The notes under the pieces: model-generated
Databases searched by the model: none
Told to the model about the DNA's origin: nothing
Seen by the model: the letters and a program-made list of their open reading frames with translations, nothing else
Part shown: positions 31,198 to 43,300 of the stretch, piece by piece
How the letters are laid out: every line of letters starts with the position of its first letter
Position numbering within the stretch: position 1 is the first letter of the stretch
Translations under genes and position numbers: made by a program
NCBI GenBank assembly: GCA_039881045.1
Contig: JAYWVB010000002.1
Location: forward strand, 1,116,001 to 1,180,000
Length of the DNA stretch: 64,000 bases
From: Chaetomium olivaceum
Taxonomy: Eukaryota; Ascomycota; Sordariomycetes; Sordariales; Chaetomiaceae
Direction: 5' to 3'

Positions 31198-32574
31198 ATG
31201 CCACCCCCTCCAACCCCAACAAGCCCAACCTCGGCAGCCATAACCCCCCTCCCCCCCTTCCAACCAGACCTCTACCAGCGCGCCTGGTCCTCCATCCCGC
31301 ACCCGACCCTGCCCCTTCTCGCGACCGCCCACGCCAAATCCGTCACCGTCTTCTCCCTCGCCACCTTGTCCAAGCACAGCGCCCTGACGGGCGGGCATGC
31401 GCGCTCCGTGCGCACGGCGGCGTGGCAGCCTCCTAAGGGGAGTGGGGGGGGTAATAATAATAGTAGTAGTAAGAGGTTGGGGCTGGTGACGGGGAGCTTT
31501 GATGCCACGGCGGGGTTGTGGAGTTTTGATGCCGAGAGGGATCGGCATGGTGGTGCGGGGTTGGAGAGGGAGGTGAGGATGGGTGGGAATGACAGCGAAG
31601 AGGAGGAAGAGGAGGCGAGGGAGTGGGAGTTTAACCTGGTGCTGGAGGGGCATGAGAACGAGGTCAAGTCGCTGGCTTTTTCGCCGGGCGGGCAGTACCT
31701 GGCGACGTCGAGCCGGGATAAGTCGGTGTGGATCTGGGAGGATGTGTCGTCCGGGGCGGGCGGGGACGATGAGGATGAGTGGGAGACCGTTGCCGTGTTG
31801 AGCGAGCATGATGGTGATGTCAAGGCTGTCGCGTGGTGCCCGTCGAATCTGCCCAATGCCAGGGCTGGTGTCGGGCGGCAGCATCATAGCTCCGAGGTGC
31901 TCGCCAGCGCTAGCTATGATGATACCGTGAGGGTGTGGCGGGAGGATGCGGACGGGGAGTGGGTGTGTGTGTCGGTGTTGGAGGGGCATGGCGGGACGGT
32001 GTGGGGGCTGCAGTGGGAGGGGAAGGAGAGGCAGGATGGGCGGTTCCCGAGATTGATGACCCACTCGGCTGACGGGTCGATCAGGGTGTGGACACTGAGA
32101 GTGGATGAAGAGGAGGAAGACGGGGACCAGCAGGAGGGGAATCCGTTTAGGTCTGGGTTCGGCGGGGTGCCGAGCACGATGCGAAGGTCGCTCAGGGAGG
32201 AGTGGGACTGTACGGCCGTGCTGCCCAAGGTGCACACGCGGGATGTGTACTCGGTGTCGTGGAGTGCCGACACAGGGCTGGTGGCCAGCACGGGCAGTGA
32301 TGGCATCATTGCGGTATACGCCGAGGACGAGAGCGCGCCGGAGGATGTCGCCATGTCGGGCGTCGAGGGGGCGGTAGAGAATGGTACCTCCAAACCGAAA
32401 AGTAACTGGAAGGTACTGGGGACCGTCCCCCGCGCCCACGGCCCCTACGAGGTCAACCACATCACATGGTGTAAGAGGTTCGACCCTGGGGCGGAACACA
32501 AGGGCAAGGAGGAAATGCTCGTTACGACAGGCGATGATGGTGCCGTTCGGCCGTGGCAGGTTAGGATATCATAA
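31198..32574 (+). CDS. CIA1: Cytosolic iron-sulfur protein assembly protein 1 (WD40)
   Basis: CIA1 is a seven-bladed WD40 scaffold of the CIA targeting complex, which hands Fe-S clusters to cytosolic and nuclear proteins (family knowledge). The 458-residue frame has no intron. WD-type repeats are visible: HPTLPLLATAHAKSVTVFSL, LVTGSFDATAGLWSFD, LEGHENEVKSLAFSPGGQYL with RDKSVWIWE, VLSEHDGDVKAVAWCP with SYDDTVRVWRE, VLEGHGGTVWGLQWEG with SADGSIRVWTL, HTRDVYSVSWSADTGLVAST, and HGPYEVNHITWC at the end. Low-complexity inserts (Ser/Asn-rich near residue 85, acidic near 130 and 305) sit in loops. It converges on KGD1. Confidence 0.92.
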   Translation: MPPPPTPTSPTSAAITPLPPFQPDLYQRAWSSIPHPTLPLLATAHAKSVTVFSLATLSKHSALTGGHARSVRTAAWQPPKGSGGGNNNSSSKRLGLVTGSFDATAGLWSFDAERDRHGGAGLEREVRMGGNDSEEEEEEAREWEFNLVLEGHENEVKSLAFSPGGQYLATSSRDKSVWIWEDVSSGAGGDDEDEWETVAVLSEHDGDVKAVAWCPSNLPNARAGVGRQHHSSEVLASASYDDTVRVWREDADGEWVCVSVLEGHGGTVWGLQWEGKERQDGRFPRLMTHSADGSIRVWTLRVDEEEEDGDQQEGNPFRSGFGGVPSTMRRSLREEWDCTAVLPKVHTRDVYSVSWSADTGLVASTGSDGIIAVYAEDESAPEDVAMSGVEGAVENGTSKPKSNWKVLGTVPRAHGPYEVNHITWCKRFDPGAEHKGKEEMLVTTGDDGAVRPWQVRIS

Positions 32575-33067
32575 TGGCCGAGAAAGCCGCGGTAAAATAG
32601 AATAAACAGAAAGCCAGTATTTTTCCTCTCGACATTTGTTCATTTGTTTAAGATCTCGAGCTGGTTTCCGACTCTGTTCGTAGTGCCCGCTGTTAATGGC
32701 CGCTACGGAGGGTAAACATGAGGACGTCTGCGGTCGGTCCCACACACACTGTTCGTTGGCATCAAGGATAACCCAGACAGGTATCTCAGGCAACTCGAAT
32801 AAAGGTCATTTCTCATCATCCAACAACTACTCGCTTTTGTACATACATGTAGCGTCTCCTGGCTAGATGGGATCACTCCCAACCGAGAGCACGTCCCCAT
32901 ACCCAACAGATACCATGTGAGCAACAAAGGAAAGGTTTAATGATTCTCCCTGCCCAATGATCTATTACTCGAGCATACGATGATCGATGATGATACACAA
33001 GACAGACCTCGCAAGAACTGTCTACCACCTACGCCTCACGGCTAATGCCACACTACAGCCGCGGGCT
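32575..33067. other. Convergent intergenic region CIA1 / KGD1
   Basis: About 490 bases with the two 3' ends and nothing else that I can support. Confidence 0.6.
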
Positions 33068-36000
33068 TTACTCGCCCTTGAGCTTGTCCTGCTTGACAGA
33101 GAAGGCCATCTCCAACAGATCCTGCTCCTCCTTGGTGTGCGACGCCTTCAGACCCGTAGCCACCGACGCGCTGGGGTTGCGACCGGCGTACATGACGTGC
33201 TTGCGGTCGTGGTGCTGCGTCTGGTTGAGCAGCGTCTCGATACGCGGTTGCGTGTAGCTCCAGGCGCCGGCGTTCAGGGGCTCCTCCTGGGCCCAGACGA
33301 TGGTCTTGGCGTTGGGGTACATGTCAAGGTTCTCGCGCAGCTGCTCCCACGGGAAGGGGTGGAGCTGCTCGATACGGGTGATGGCCACGTTGTCGACGTT
33401 GTTGTCGGCGCGGTACTTGTGCAGGGCACCGTACACCTGACCCGTGCAAAGGATGACACGGTCGATCTCCTCGTGCGGCTTGATGGCGCCGGTCTCGTGC
33501 GCCGGGTCGGCGATGATCCACTGGAACTGAGAGTCGCCCGTGAACTCCTCAATGTTGGAGCGGGCGAGGGGGTGGCGCAGCAGCGACTTGGAGAAGAAGA
33601 GGATGAGGGCTAGACGGCAGGTTAGCATAAATCAAGTTAAAGACGCCGGGTTAGCGACAACTTACGCTTGCGGAATTGCCGGTTCATCTGGCGGCGGAGG
33701 ATGTGGAACAGGTTGGCGGGAGTGGTCATGTAGGCAATCTGCACGTTGGAGTCTTGGTGCTGGCGCTGCAGCTTGTCGTCCGAGGGGAAAACACGGGGAT
33801 CCTCGTTACAGAGCTGGAGGAAGCGCTCCAGGCGACCGGAGGAGTGCTCAGGGCCCTGGCCGTCGTAACCATGGGGGAGGGACATGACGAGACCGGTACG
33901 CTGCATCCATTTCTGCTCACCGGAGGCGATGAACTGATCGATGATGCATTGGGCATTGTTGGCGAAGTCACCAAACTGGGCTTCCCACATGATGAAGCCG
34001 TTGGGGTCGGTCAGGGAGTAGCCGTACTCAAACCCGAGAGCGCCGAACTCGCTGAGAGACGAGTTGGAGATGACAAATTTGCCCTGGTCCTTGCTGAGAT
34101 GCTGGAGCGGCGTGTAGGTGTCCTCAGTCTCCTGGTCGTGGAAGACGGCATGGCGCTGCGAGAAAGTGCCACGCTCGACATCCTGGCCCGAGATACGGAC
34201 GTGGCGGCCCTCGGTTACAAGGGTGCCAAACGCCAACGCCTCAGCCGTCGACCAGTCGATGTTCTTGCCCTCAATCACAGACTTGGTCCGGTTGGTGAGA
34301 ATGCGCTTCAGGTTGCGGTGGGCGTTGAAACCCTCGGGCGTGGAGCCGATGACCTCGGCGATGTGCTCTAGGGTCTTTTGGTCGACACCGGTCGGCTTGT
34401 GCGGCAACACCTCGGAGGCCAGCTCCTTGGGTGACTTGAAGCCGTTCCAGGCGCTGGTGGTCCACTCCTTAGAGGTCGGCTGGTAATCCTTGGACTTGGA
34501 GAAGCTCTCCTCCAGCATGCCCCAGACCCACTGCTTGTGCTCCTCGACGTCCTCCTTGGTGAAGGTACCCTCCTTCAGGAGCTTGTCGACGTAGATCTGG
34601 AGCTGCGGGTTCTTCTCCTGAATGCGCTTGTACATCAGCGGCTGGGTGAAAGACGGCTGGTCGGTCTCGTTGTGGCCGTGCTTCCGGTAGCAGACCATGT
34701 CAATGATGACATCCTGCTTGAACTCGGCGCGCCAGTCGGCAGCCAACTGGCAGACGAAGTTGACGGCCTCGACGTCGTCGGCGTTAACGTGGAAGACAGG
34801 GGCGTCGATCGCCTTGGCGATGTCGGTGCAGTAGGGGGTCGAGCGCGAGTAACGAGGATCTGTGGTGAAACCGATCTGGTTGTTGACAACCAGGTGGATC
34901 GTGCCACCGGTCGAAAAGGCCGGGAGGGAATGGAAGCCGAGACACTCGTAGACGACACCCTGGGCGGCAAAGGCAGCATCACCGTGGAGAAGGACGGCCA
35001 TGGCGCTGCGGTGGGTAGCCTCGTCGTTGTTGTAGTGCTGAATAGCACGGACCTTGCCGAGCACAACGGGGTCCTCAGCCTCCAGATGCGAGGGGTTGGC
35101 CACCAAGGAGAGCTGCACGCGCTTTCCAGAGGGAGTGGGCCGCTCAAAGTTCATGCCCAAGTGGTACTTGACGTCACCGGAACCCTCGTCTTCAGCACCG
35201 GCGGTGCCGGCAAACTCGCTGAAGATCGACTCGTTGGGTTTCCTAACGACGTTGCTCAGCACGTTAAGACGACCACGATGCGGCATGCCAATGACAATGT
35301 CCTTGACGCCATAGTCGACGCTGCGGTCAATGAGCGCCTTCATACCAGGCACCAGAGTCTCGCAACCCTCCAGACCGAACCGCTTATCGTTGGGGTACTT
35401 GGTGGAGAGGAAGGATTCGAAGCTGGAGCTCCAAATAAGACGGTCCAGGATGCGGCGCTTCTCGTCGATCGAGTACTTGAAGGGCTGGGGGACTTCAACG
35501 CGCTCGCGCAACCAGTCGCACTTTTCCCTGTCGGGAATGTGGATGAACTCGACGCCGTATGAGCCGCAGTAGATCTTCTCACATGCATCGACGATCTCGC
35601 GGAGCGTCATCTTTTCGCGGCCCTCACGCTTGAAGCGGGGCAGGATACCAGGGCCCAGGGTGTATTCGGTGTCGAGGTCCTTCTCGGTGAATTGGTAGTA
35701 GTCGAGCTCGAGCTCTTTCGGGCGGATGTTACCGAAGCCCTTGGAGGCATTGCGGATGCCCAGGGGGTCGATCTTGGACTTGTGGTGGCCTCGGGCCTGG
35801 TATGCGCGCACGAGGAGCTGGACCTTGAGATGGTTGTCGACGTCAGAGCCCTCGCCAATGCCGACACCAGCGCCAGCAGCGAGACCAACGACAGCCTCGC
35901 TGCCGGGTACGAGAGACGGCGGCGGGGTGAAGGCCTGGGAGATGGGCATATCACCGCTCTCCATGTTCTTGAAGTAGACCTGCCACGACACATGAACGCT

Positions 36001-36249
36001 CTCGGGGTCCTGCTTCCACTGCAGGTACATCTCATCGATGTAATTTGCCGTATTCCCGGAGAGGAAGTTGTCGTTCGAGTTGGGCGGGTTATGGAGGGCG
36101 CTCTCGAAGCGTTTTTGGGCGGCGATGGCGAGGGGACGGCGGGCGGCGGCAGGCCTTAGGTTGGCGCGCGCCGAGACGGAGACTGTCGAGAAGCATCGCG
36201 ATGATGAAGCCGCGGCGCTCTGTAGCGCCCGGATAGAGGTGCGCAGCAT
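33068..36249 (-). CDS. KGD1: 2-oxoglutarate dehydrogenase E1 component, mitochondrial
   Basis: E1 of the 2-oxoglutarate dehydrogenase complex in the TCA cycle; thiamine diphosphate-dependent decarboxylation in the mitochondrial matrix. The model is complement(join(33068..33609, 33666..36249)), 1,041 residues, normal for the family. It has an N-terminal presequence (Arg/Ser/Ala-rich through AIAAQKRFESALHNPP), NYIDEMYLQWKQDPESVHVSW, YGVEFIHIPDREKCDWLRER, DIVIGMPHRGRLNVL, and the cofactor region HGDAAFAAQGVVYECLG with NNQIGFTTDPRYSRS. The transketolase C-terminal part has GYSLTDPNGFIMWEAQFGDF and PHGYDGQGPEHSSGRLERFL. The single intron lies after NRQFRK and splices to PLILFFSKSLLRHPLARS. It faces TFB1 across a 1.8 kb divergent gap. 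Confidence 0.96.
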
Positions 36250-38027
36250 CTCAGCCGGGTATGGTGGGGTTCTAGTTGTGGTGTTGGTGAGGGTTTATGG
36301 TGTAGGTGGTGACCCCAAACAGCCTCGAGAGAAAAACCGGCCGCAAGGAATAGGTGGGTGGGTGTGGAAATCGAAACCCGCCGGGTGTGTTTGTTACCTA
36401 ACTCCCGGGTACCGTACAAGACGATAGCGAACGGCAGCAGAGCAGCAGAAACAAAAAGAGCGGCGGAGTAAGTCGCGCGTAAGGTGATAACTACAAAAAG
36501 CGGAAACTATATCGTCAAAGGACGAGAAGTCTTATCTTGGGACATTCCAGGTGGGCGTGTCCGTCCCAATCTTTGGTGAGCTGTTTTTTTTGTGGTTTGG
36601 TCTGGGTTTGGAAAATGACCAAGTCTTGCTGGGCTGGGCTGCTGAAAAAGGGCGCTGGGCCGGAGACGATGACGGCAATTTTCGCTGGGCGGGTGACTGG
36701 GGAGTTGCAACAGAACCCCTGTGCGATGCCGATGCAACCAACCAGCGGTCGCCCTGCGGCACTTGGATGCTTCACTTGGTGTGGCCAAGCCACGGCTAGA
36801 CGGAAGCAGCGTGTGAGCCCGAGGCCCTGTCGCCCTTTGGGGACAATCGCGAAGCCGCCACCCACTTCCTTGCTCGTTCTTCGGTCGCAAATCCATCGAT
36901 ATCCGGGCCAAGCCGAGAGCGTGGTTTTTTAGTTTTGGAATATTCGTACGACTCAAGTCCTTGAATCTATCTGCTGTTGTCCAAATCCCGCAAACAAACC
37001 ATGCGGTATTCCAGTGTGCTCCCTGCATCGTATTAGGGGCTCGAGGGGTTCTAGGTGATTTTAACTCAGCAATACTAATTAACGTTGATTCATCGGTGCA
37101 CAGCGCGTGACCTCATTTTCGGCCCTGTCATTCCCCAAAACCGGTCTGGGCCCGGGACTTGATAAACCAAGCGGAGTGTAGCGCCGGGACGAGGCCGGCC
37201 AGGGCAGGAGTAATCTTATTATTATTCTTTCCTTACCCGCCGTTACAAAGGCCGTGGGACGGCAGAGAGATTCGGTCACATCGGGACCTACAAACCGTAT
37301 TACGGGGAGTAGGTACCCGGAGCAGAAGATTTGTTAGGAAGGTCCTTGGCTGGCTGATGGACTCTGGCCGGCTACTGGAGTATAGCCTAGCCAGAAGGCT
37401 GGAGCTAGAAACAGTGGATGGGGAGGGCTAGAGGGCACGGAGGCCGGCAAAGGGCCTCCTTTCTTTTGCAGTATGACGGATTCACAGATTGTTGTCTCAA
37501 AGTGGTAGACAGAGGTTTTTATCCGGCCTATACGGTACGGTTCCCTTTGTAAATAGCAGTAGAAGGACCGGCGCGCCCCAGGGCATATCGGTGTAGGAAA
37601 TAATAATAATATTATTCTTTCCTTTTGTTCTTTTCTTCCCATTGACTATTCAGAGAACGAAATCTCTCCCCGCATTATTCGAGATCTTGACAGAGCTGTA
37701 GGTAAGTCTGGATCTCAGAACTGTAACGATGTACTCCGTATGTAGTGGGGTTGATCCCGAACCGGGCTGTGGGGTGGACCGTTATAATTAGCGACTTGGC
37801 ACAGTAACCTTCTTAGCCCAAGGCTGCCTGGCCTTTGACACCGACAACTCAAAAGTTGAATCAAGTTAACTAAAGTTAAACCTGAAGCACCGCGCCGCTG
37901 ACAACGCCGCAATACGCATTCCAGTTGCCAAACCCCATCCAACAAAGGACGTATTCAGGAGTGGCTAAGGACAGCGACAGGAATTACTGTGCTCATTTAA
38001 GCCTGCACCGCGGGCGCCGCCGCCAGC
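36250..38027. other. Divergent intergenic region KGD1 / TFB1
   Basis: About 1.8 kb with two promoters. A GTAAGT-like donor at about 37703 lacks any coding context. TAATAATATTATT-type runs occur at about 37210 and 37600. No gene is supported. Confidence 0.55.
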
Positions 38028-39992
38028 ATGGCCCTCCCGCGTGGCAGGACTTCGTACAAGAAGAAGGAAGGCATCCTCACGCTGACCGATGACCGCAGTG
38101 CCTTGATATGGATGCCTTTGCCCGCAACCGGGCCGCCTACGGTGTCCCTGGCATTGGAGAATATAATGAATCTCCAGCAAACTCCCGACGGCGCACCGAA
38201 GGTCATCTTGAGGGTCATCGAGAAACCCAAACCAGGTGCGGGCGAAGGGGCGGCGCCGTCACAGTTCCTCTTCCAGTTCACATCGCCGACCGATGCAAGG
38301 TCTGAGGCGAACGCCGTCAGGGACCTTCTTTCTCAGCTGCTGGCTGCTGCACGAGAGAACGACCCGACCGTGCCAAAGCCCGCGGCGGCGGCAGCGGCGC
38401 AGAATGGGGCAGATGGCACTGACGGAGCCGGAGCCTCGGCGGCCATGTCTTTTGCCAGCACAGTGAACGCCAAAGCGGCACCTCCTAAGTGGTTCGACGA
38501 CAACGTGCTCAAAGCAGACACCGAGTTGCAGCAGTCCCTCATAACGAAGGACGAGGGTCTAGCCCGGACCTACAAAGATGCCTTCGCCCAGAAACCCAGC
38601 TCCATCCCAGAAGCTGAATTCAATGCTCGATTCTGGTCTACCAGGGTTGGCCTTCTCCGTTCTCATGCCATCGAGCTGAACCAAAAAAAGGGAGCCTACA
38701 ATGTGCTCTCCACCATCAAGCCGCGGACCGAGGATGGCCAGTTCAAGCTCAGTATCTCGTCGGAGCAGATTTCCATGATCCTACAACAGCACCCACTTGT
38801 GAGGCGGATATATAACGAGAATGTGCCTAAACTTTCCGAAAGCGAGTTCTGGTCTCGTTTCTTCCTCAGCAAGCTATCCAAACAACTTCGCGGCGAGCGA
38901 GTAACAGAGAATGATAATAATGATGCGATATTCGATCGCTACCTCAGCGCCGACAACACGTTCGGTTTCTCAAGCAAGATCACGTCGACCCAAAAGGTCC
39001 CGCATATCATAGACTTAGAGGCAAACGAAGAGAATCAGGGCGGGTTCAAGAGCGGCAACCGCAAGGATGTTGAAATGCGGCCGCGGGGAAATATTCCCAT
39101 CATCAAGACGCTCAACAGCCTGAGCGAGAAGATCATGGCCAATGTCGCCCCCTCAGACGCCGATCCTTCCACCAACGACGGGCTGGACGACGACACGCGC
39201 GCCTTGGGTGAGCTCACCCTGCGCGATCTCCGCGGCGATGCACAGGCGTCCCGCATCATGCTCAACGTCAAGGAGCAGAACAAGTTCTTCTCCAACCACG
39301 ACGCCCAGTCCGAGGAGGCCAAGATCTACGAGACACAAGTCCCATCCGAAGTTCTCTTCGAAGTCACCGCCGACATCGAAACCCTCGACGACGACGGCTC
39401 GGGCGGAATAGACATCCGCAGGGGCATCGGCGTCGACGACGACAGCGACAGCGACCCCGACACCAAGAAACCCAGCCACGTCGGCGCACGGAGCGCCCGC
39501 AAGCAGGCCCAAAGCCAGATCCTCGACGGCATGCGCAAGAAGCGCGCCGAGACGCACGGCATCTTCACCCTCGGCAACGCCGGCGGGGACGAGGACCTAT
39601 CCCCCATGGGCATCCCCCCGGAGATCGCGCAGCGGTGCGTACTGACCAACGCCACAACAACCGAGTTCCTCAAGCAGTTCTGGGCGGCTTTCCTGTCGGG
39701 CGACGCCGCGCGCACGCAGGAGCTCGCCTACTACGCCGAGTCACTGCGGCGGTCGGCGGACCGCATCGACGCGCTCGCGGCCGAGGCCGAGAAGATCCGC
39801 CAACAGGTCATGGACAAGCGCAAGCGCGAGATCAGGGAGCACTACGAGCGGACGCGCAAGAAGCTGCGCTGGCAGCCGCCCAAGGGCGGGCAGGACTCGG
39901 TGCTGGCGCTGTTTGAGGCGACGCTGGTGGGGATTAATTCGGCGTTGGAGTTGTATGTTTCGGCGCTGGGCGAGGCGAAGGCGAGGAAGTGA
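38028..39992 (+). CDS. TFB1: TFIIH core subunit p62/Tfb1
   Basis: Tfb1 is a structural subunit of general transcription and nucleotide-excision-repair factor TFIIH. The intronless frame encodes 654 residues. Residues 1-110 form the PH-like domain (TSYKKKEGILTLTDDRSALIW, then APKVILRVIEK and FQFTSPTDARSEANAVRDLL). Two BSD-type regions follow: ITKDEGLARTYKDAF with FWSTRVGLLRSHAI, and LSESEFWSRFFLSKLSKQL. The C-terminal third has TNATTTEFLKQFWAAFLSG and a helical Lys/Arg-rich segment (IRQQVMDKRKREIREHYE). A stretch near residues 440-490 is acidic. It converges on the AAA ATPase gene. Confidence 0.94.
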   Translation: MALPRGRTSYKKKEGILTLTDDRSALIWMPLPATGPPTVSLALENIMNLQQTPDGAPKVILRVIEKPKPGAGEGAAPSQFLFQFTSPTDARSEANAVRDLLSQLLAAARENDPTVPKPAAAAAAQNGADGTDGAGASAAMSFASTVNAKAAPPKWFDDNVLKADTELQQSLITKDEGLARTYKDAFAQKPSSIPEAEFNARFWSTRVGLLRSHAIELNQKKGAYNVLSTIKPRTEDGQFKLSISSEQISMILQQHPLVRRIYNENVPKLSESEFWSRFFLSKLSKQLRGERVTENDNNDAIFDRYLSADNTFGFSSKITSTQKVPHIIDLEANEENQGGFKSGNRKDVEMRPRGNIPIIKTLNSLSEKIMANVAPSDADPSTNDGLDDDTRALGELTLRDLRGDAQASRIMLNVKEQNKFFSNHDAQSEEAKIYETQVPSEVLFEVTADIETLDDDGSGGIDIRRGIGVDDDSDSDPDTKKPSHVGARSARKQAQSQILDGMRKKRAETHGIFTLGNAGGDEDLSPMGIPPEIAQRCVLTNATTTEFLKQFWAAFLSGDAARTQELAYYAESLRRSADRIDALAAEAEKIRQQVMDKRKREIREHYERTRKKLRWQPPKGGQDSVLALFEATLVGINSALELYVSALGEAKARK

Positions 39993-40328
39993 AGGGGCAA
40001 ACGGCTAGACAGATGGATGGAATATATATAGCGCAGCACAGGTTGTATTCATTGATGATACCATTAGGCTAGGGAGAGAAAATTGAAATATATTGTCTCC
40101 CACCCAAGACTGCTTTCATTTCATCTATTGCGCGGTAGTAAATCCCTGGCGGCGACGCGCACATGGCACAGCTATTCAACGGCACAAGTATACAACGGCC
40201 GCAGCCGATGGCCAACCCCAGATATGCACACATATAACACACACACACACACAGCTAGATGGTTACTATTTGCATTCTTCCAACGCCATGCGCCTTTCCC
40301 ACCCCTCCACAGCCCATGATCCCCCCAT
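39993..40328. other. Convergent intergenic region TFB1 / AAA ATPase, with CA repeat
   Basis: About 335 bases. It contains a (CA)n microsatellite at 40237-40253. No gene was seen. Confidence 0.65.
40237..40253. repeat. (CA)n microsatellite
   Basis: A dinucleotide run of about eight units. Confidence 0.85.
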
Positions 40329-43300
40329 TCAAGCCGCCGTATTAACATCGACCTGCCTTACCCTCGCCTCCCGACTCGACCCCTTCCCATCGTCAGGCAC
40401 GACCTGGAAGCCCATGCCCTTCTTGATAACCCTCTTCCTGCCCGCATCACCATACTGCTCATCGAACTTGCGGATCGCCTTCAGGCTATCCATATCCCCA
40501 CTGATGCTGGCACTGATATCGCGTAGGCCTTTATCAAAGTGCCGCTTCTCCAGCACGCGCTTCTCCGGCCACTGGAACTCGCCCTCGCCCTTCCAAGCCG
40601 CCTTGGCGCGCACCTCCTCACGGACGGCCTCCATGGCGGCCGAGACGCAGAGGTTCTTGAGGTCCGAGCCGGAGTACAGCTCCGTGTCGTCGGCGAGGCG
40701 GGCCAGGTCGACGTCGGGCGCGAGGACTTCCTCCTGCAGCATGACGCGCAGGATAGCCTGGCGCTCCGGGGAGAGGGGCAGGTCGACGAGGATCTTGCGA
40801 GGCAGGCGGCGGAGGACAGCCTCGTCGAGGTCGAAGGGCCGGTTGGTGGCGACCATGATGAAGGCGCGCGAGCCCGTGAGGCCGTCCCACTCGCGCAGGA
40901 ACTGGGTGATGGTCTCGCGGTAGGCGGCGCGGGTGGAGCCGGAACGGCGGGCCGCGAGCAGGGCGTCGGCCTCGTCCAGGAAGATGACGCAGGGCGCGAG
41001 CTTGCGCGCCAGGCTGAAGAGCGCCTGCACGTTCTTCTCGCTCTGGCCCACGTACTTGTCGTTGATGCTCGCCGCTGATACCTCGAGCATGCTCGCGCCG
41101 GACTCCTTGGCCACCGCCTTGGCGAGGAGCGTTTTGCCGGTCCCGGGCGGCCCGTAGAGCATGCAGCCGGGGATGTGTTCCGTCTTGAGCACGCCGTAGG
41201 AGAAGGCCTCGGGGCGGACGAGGGAGAGGGTGGTGAGGCCGATAAGAGATTCTTTGGTTTCCTGCGGGACAACGATGTGGTCGAAGGTTGTGTGGATGTC
41301 CTTCGCGTCGATGAGACCCGAGAGGAGCTTCTTTTCCTCGACGGTGTATTGCTTGGACGCGGCAGCGCCGGAAAGGTTATTGGTATTGGGGGACGGAGGG
41401 TTTCGCGGGGCGCCGAGAGGGGAGGAGTAAGGGAAGACGATCTCAGGGTTGATCTTCTGCCAGTGCTTGTCACGGTCGAGCATGAACTGCATGCCGTAGC
41501 ATAGTTCTGGAACGCCGTACTCCTCGCGCGGGCCCATTCGGGCACCCACCACCAGAGATACTAGACGCTGTACCCATTCCGCGTCAAGCATGTGTTTATT
41601 TAACCAGCCAAACATAATATCGTAGTTCTTTTTCGATACTTTCGGGTCTTTCGAGTGCAAGATCCCCTTGGTAAACGTTATGGGGACTTGATCGCCAACT
41701 ACGGCGCGGAGCATATCCTCAATATTAGCGAGGTTTTCTTCAGCATTGTTCCACTTCTCTTCCGAGTCCGTCCTTGCTGGGTCGGCATGGAACGGTATGA
41801 CGTGAGCGCCGTCTCGAGCCAACTCGGCGAGCTGCTCTCGGTACTCTGGTAACTTATCCAGATCACCGGATGAGCTGCCCACGAAAACGACCCTTCTCCC
41901 TACCTTCCACATCCGGTCGGCGATGGACCGGAGCTTGTTGATGATGGAGCGATACAGCGAGTTTACCTCCACGAAGTCGTGGAGATGGATGATAAGGTCG
42001 CGTCGTAGCTCTTTCACCTCTAACTCGTTCTCGGGGCGTATGGAAGCTATGATGGAGGGACAGGCTTTGGTCACCGTCACCTCTCGTTCACGCTTCTGAT
42101 CGACAGCAGCAACAATCGTTCCAGCGCAGAGTCGATCTTCATGTCTTCCCAGCGGCTATCTAAACCGTTGATCCCGAGCTCCCTTTGTGCGATCAAGTTG
42201 CGCAGCCGCACGGGCAGCTCAACGGCGACAGCACCGATTTGGTCCGGCTCTAAGCCAGACCCGGCAGTGGGGATGTACCGCGACACAACCTCCCATTCAT
42301 CTCGGCAGCGGCGTAACCAAGCATAGAGAGGGAACCGCGGGCTGAATATTGGGTTTGGCCCAAGTACGGCCCCAGGAGACGGGCAAGGTGATGGGCGGAT
42401 AGGTGCACGACATCGGCCTTAAGGTCCGTGGCTACGTCGTCGATTATCGAATCCGCGACTCCTTTCCCCGTTCCATTCAGCATGGAGAGAACAATCGGGG
42501 GCCGGCGAGCGTCTTGCCGGTCAGACGTGGGCAACGCAACCATTTGGGAGTTCACAACGGCTAGGAGCTCCATGGCGGCGGCGTACTCGGGGTCCGGTCG
42601 TCGTGCTATGGGGCTCTGGTGAAATCCCGAACCAATCCCGGTGTCGGACCGAATATTAGAAAGCCAGCGCTGAGACTCGTGGGATACTACCACCTCCGGT
42701 GCGGGATGCCATAGCTCCCTTTCGTACATACTCCCCAGGTGGTGCTGGCGCAGCCTCTCGATGTGGTTTGGGTCGGTTCCGTTTTCGGGATCGTATGTAA
42801 GCAGGACAGTCTGCCAAAAAGCCGCTCGGTGTACGGCCTTGGCCCGCTTCAGCAATCGAAATAGGGCACCATCCTCCCACTGTCTCCTACTTGCGAAAGG
42901 GTCAACCGGTCTTTGAATGCGACGACTTCCTCCTCCGTGAGAGGGCTTTCTCAATCGTTTTCTGCTGAACCAGCAACAACCGCTCGCGATCGGGTTCGTT
43001 CAGCCGGGGCAGCCGGGTGCTAGAGACACCGATGGGCCGTTGTTCGTACAGCGAGATCTGCGGCATCGAGAACCATGAAGGTACCTCGAAAGGGGGTGCC
43101 TCCTCGACGCGGTTGTTGCGGTTGGCGCGGGCGCGGGCCGAGCCGTAGCCAGCACTCTTCAGCTTCTCCCGTTTGATATCGGCATCGGCATCGGCGGCCG
43201 CGGAGGACTCGGGTTCGGCCGGCCGGCCATTTTCTGCTGCTGCCGCTCCATTGTCCTTGCTCGAGCCGGTCGGGGGAGAAGGGGGGTCTTCGGCGTTTGG

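Noticed and set aside
30952..32499. 515-codon minus-strand frame opposite CIA1
   Set aside because: Rich in His/Pro/Arg with no domain; the plus strand encodes a clear WD40 protein.
34537..35562. 341-codon plus-strand frame opposite KGD1
   Set aside because: Shadow frame of a strongly conserved E1 protein; Leu/Val-rich without motifs.
42100..42960. Short introns to explain the frame jumps of the AAA ATPase
   Set aside because: No GT-AG pairs of workable length flank the jumps, and all four shifts have the same sign of one missing base.
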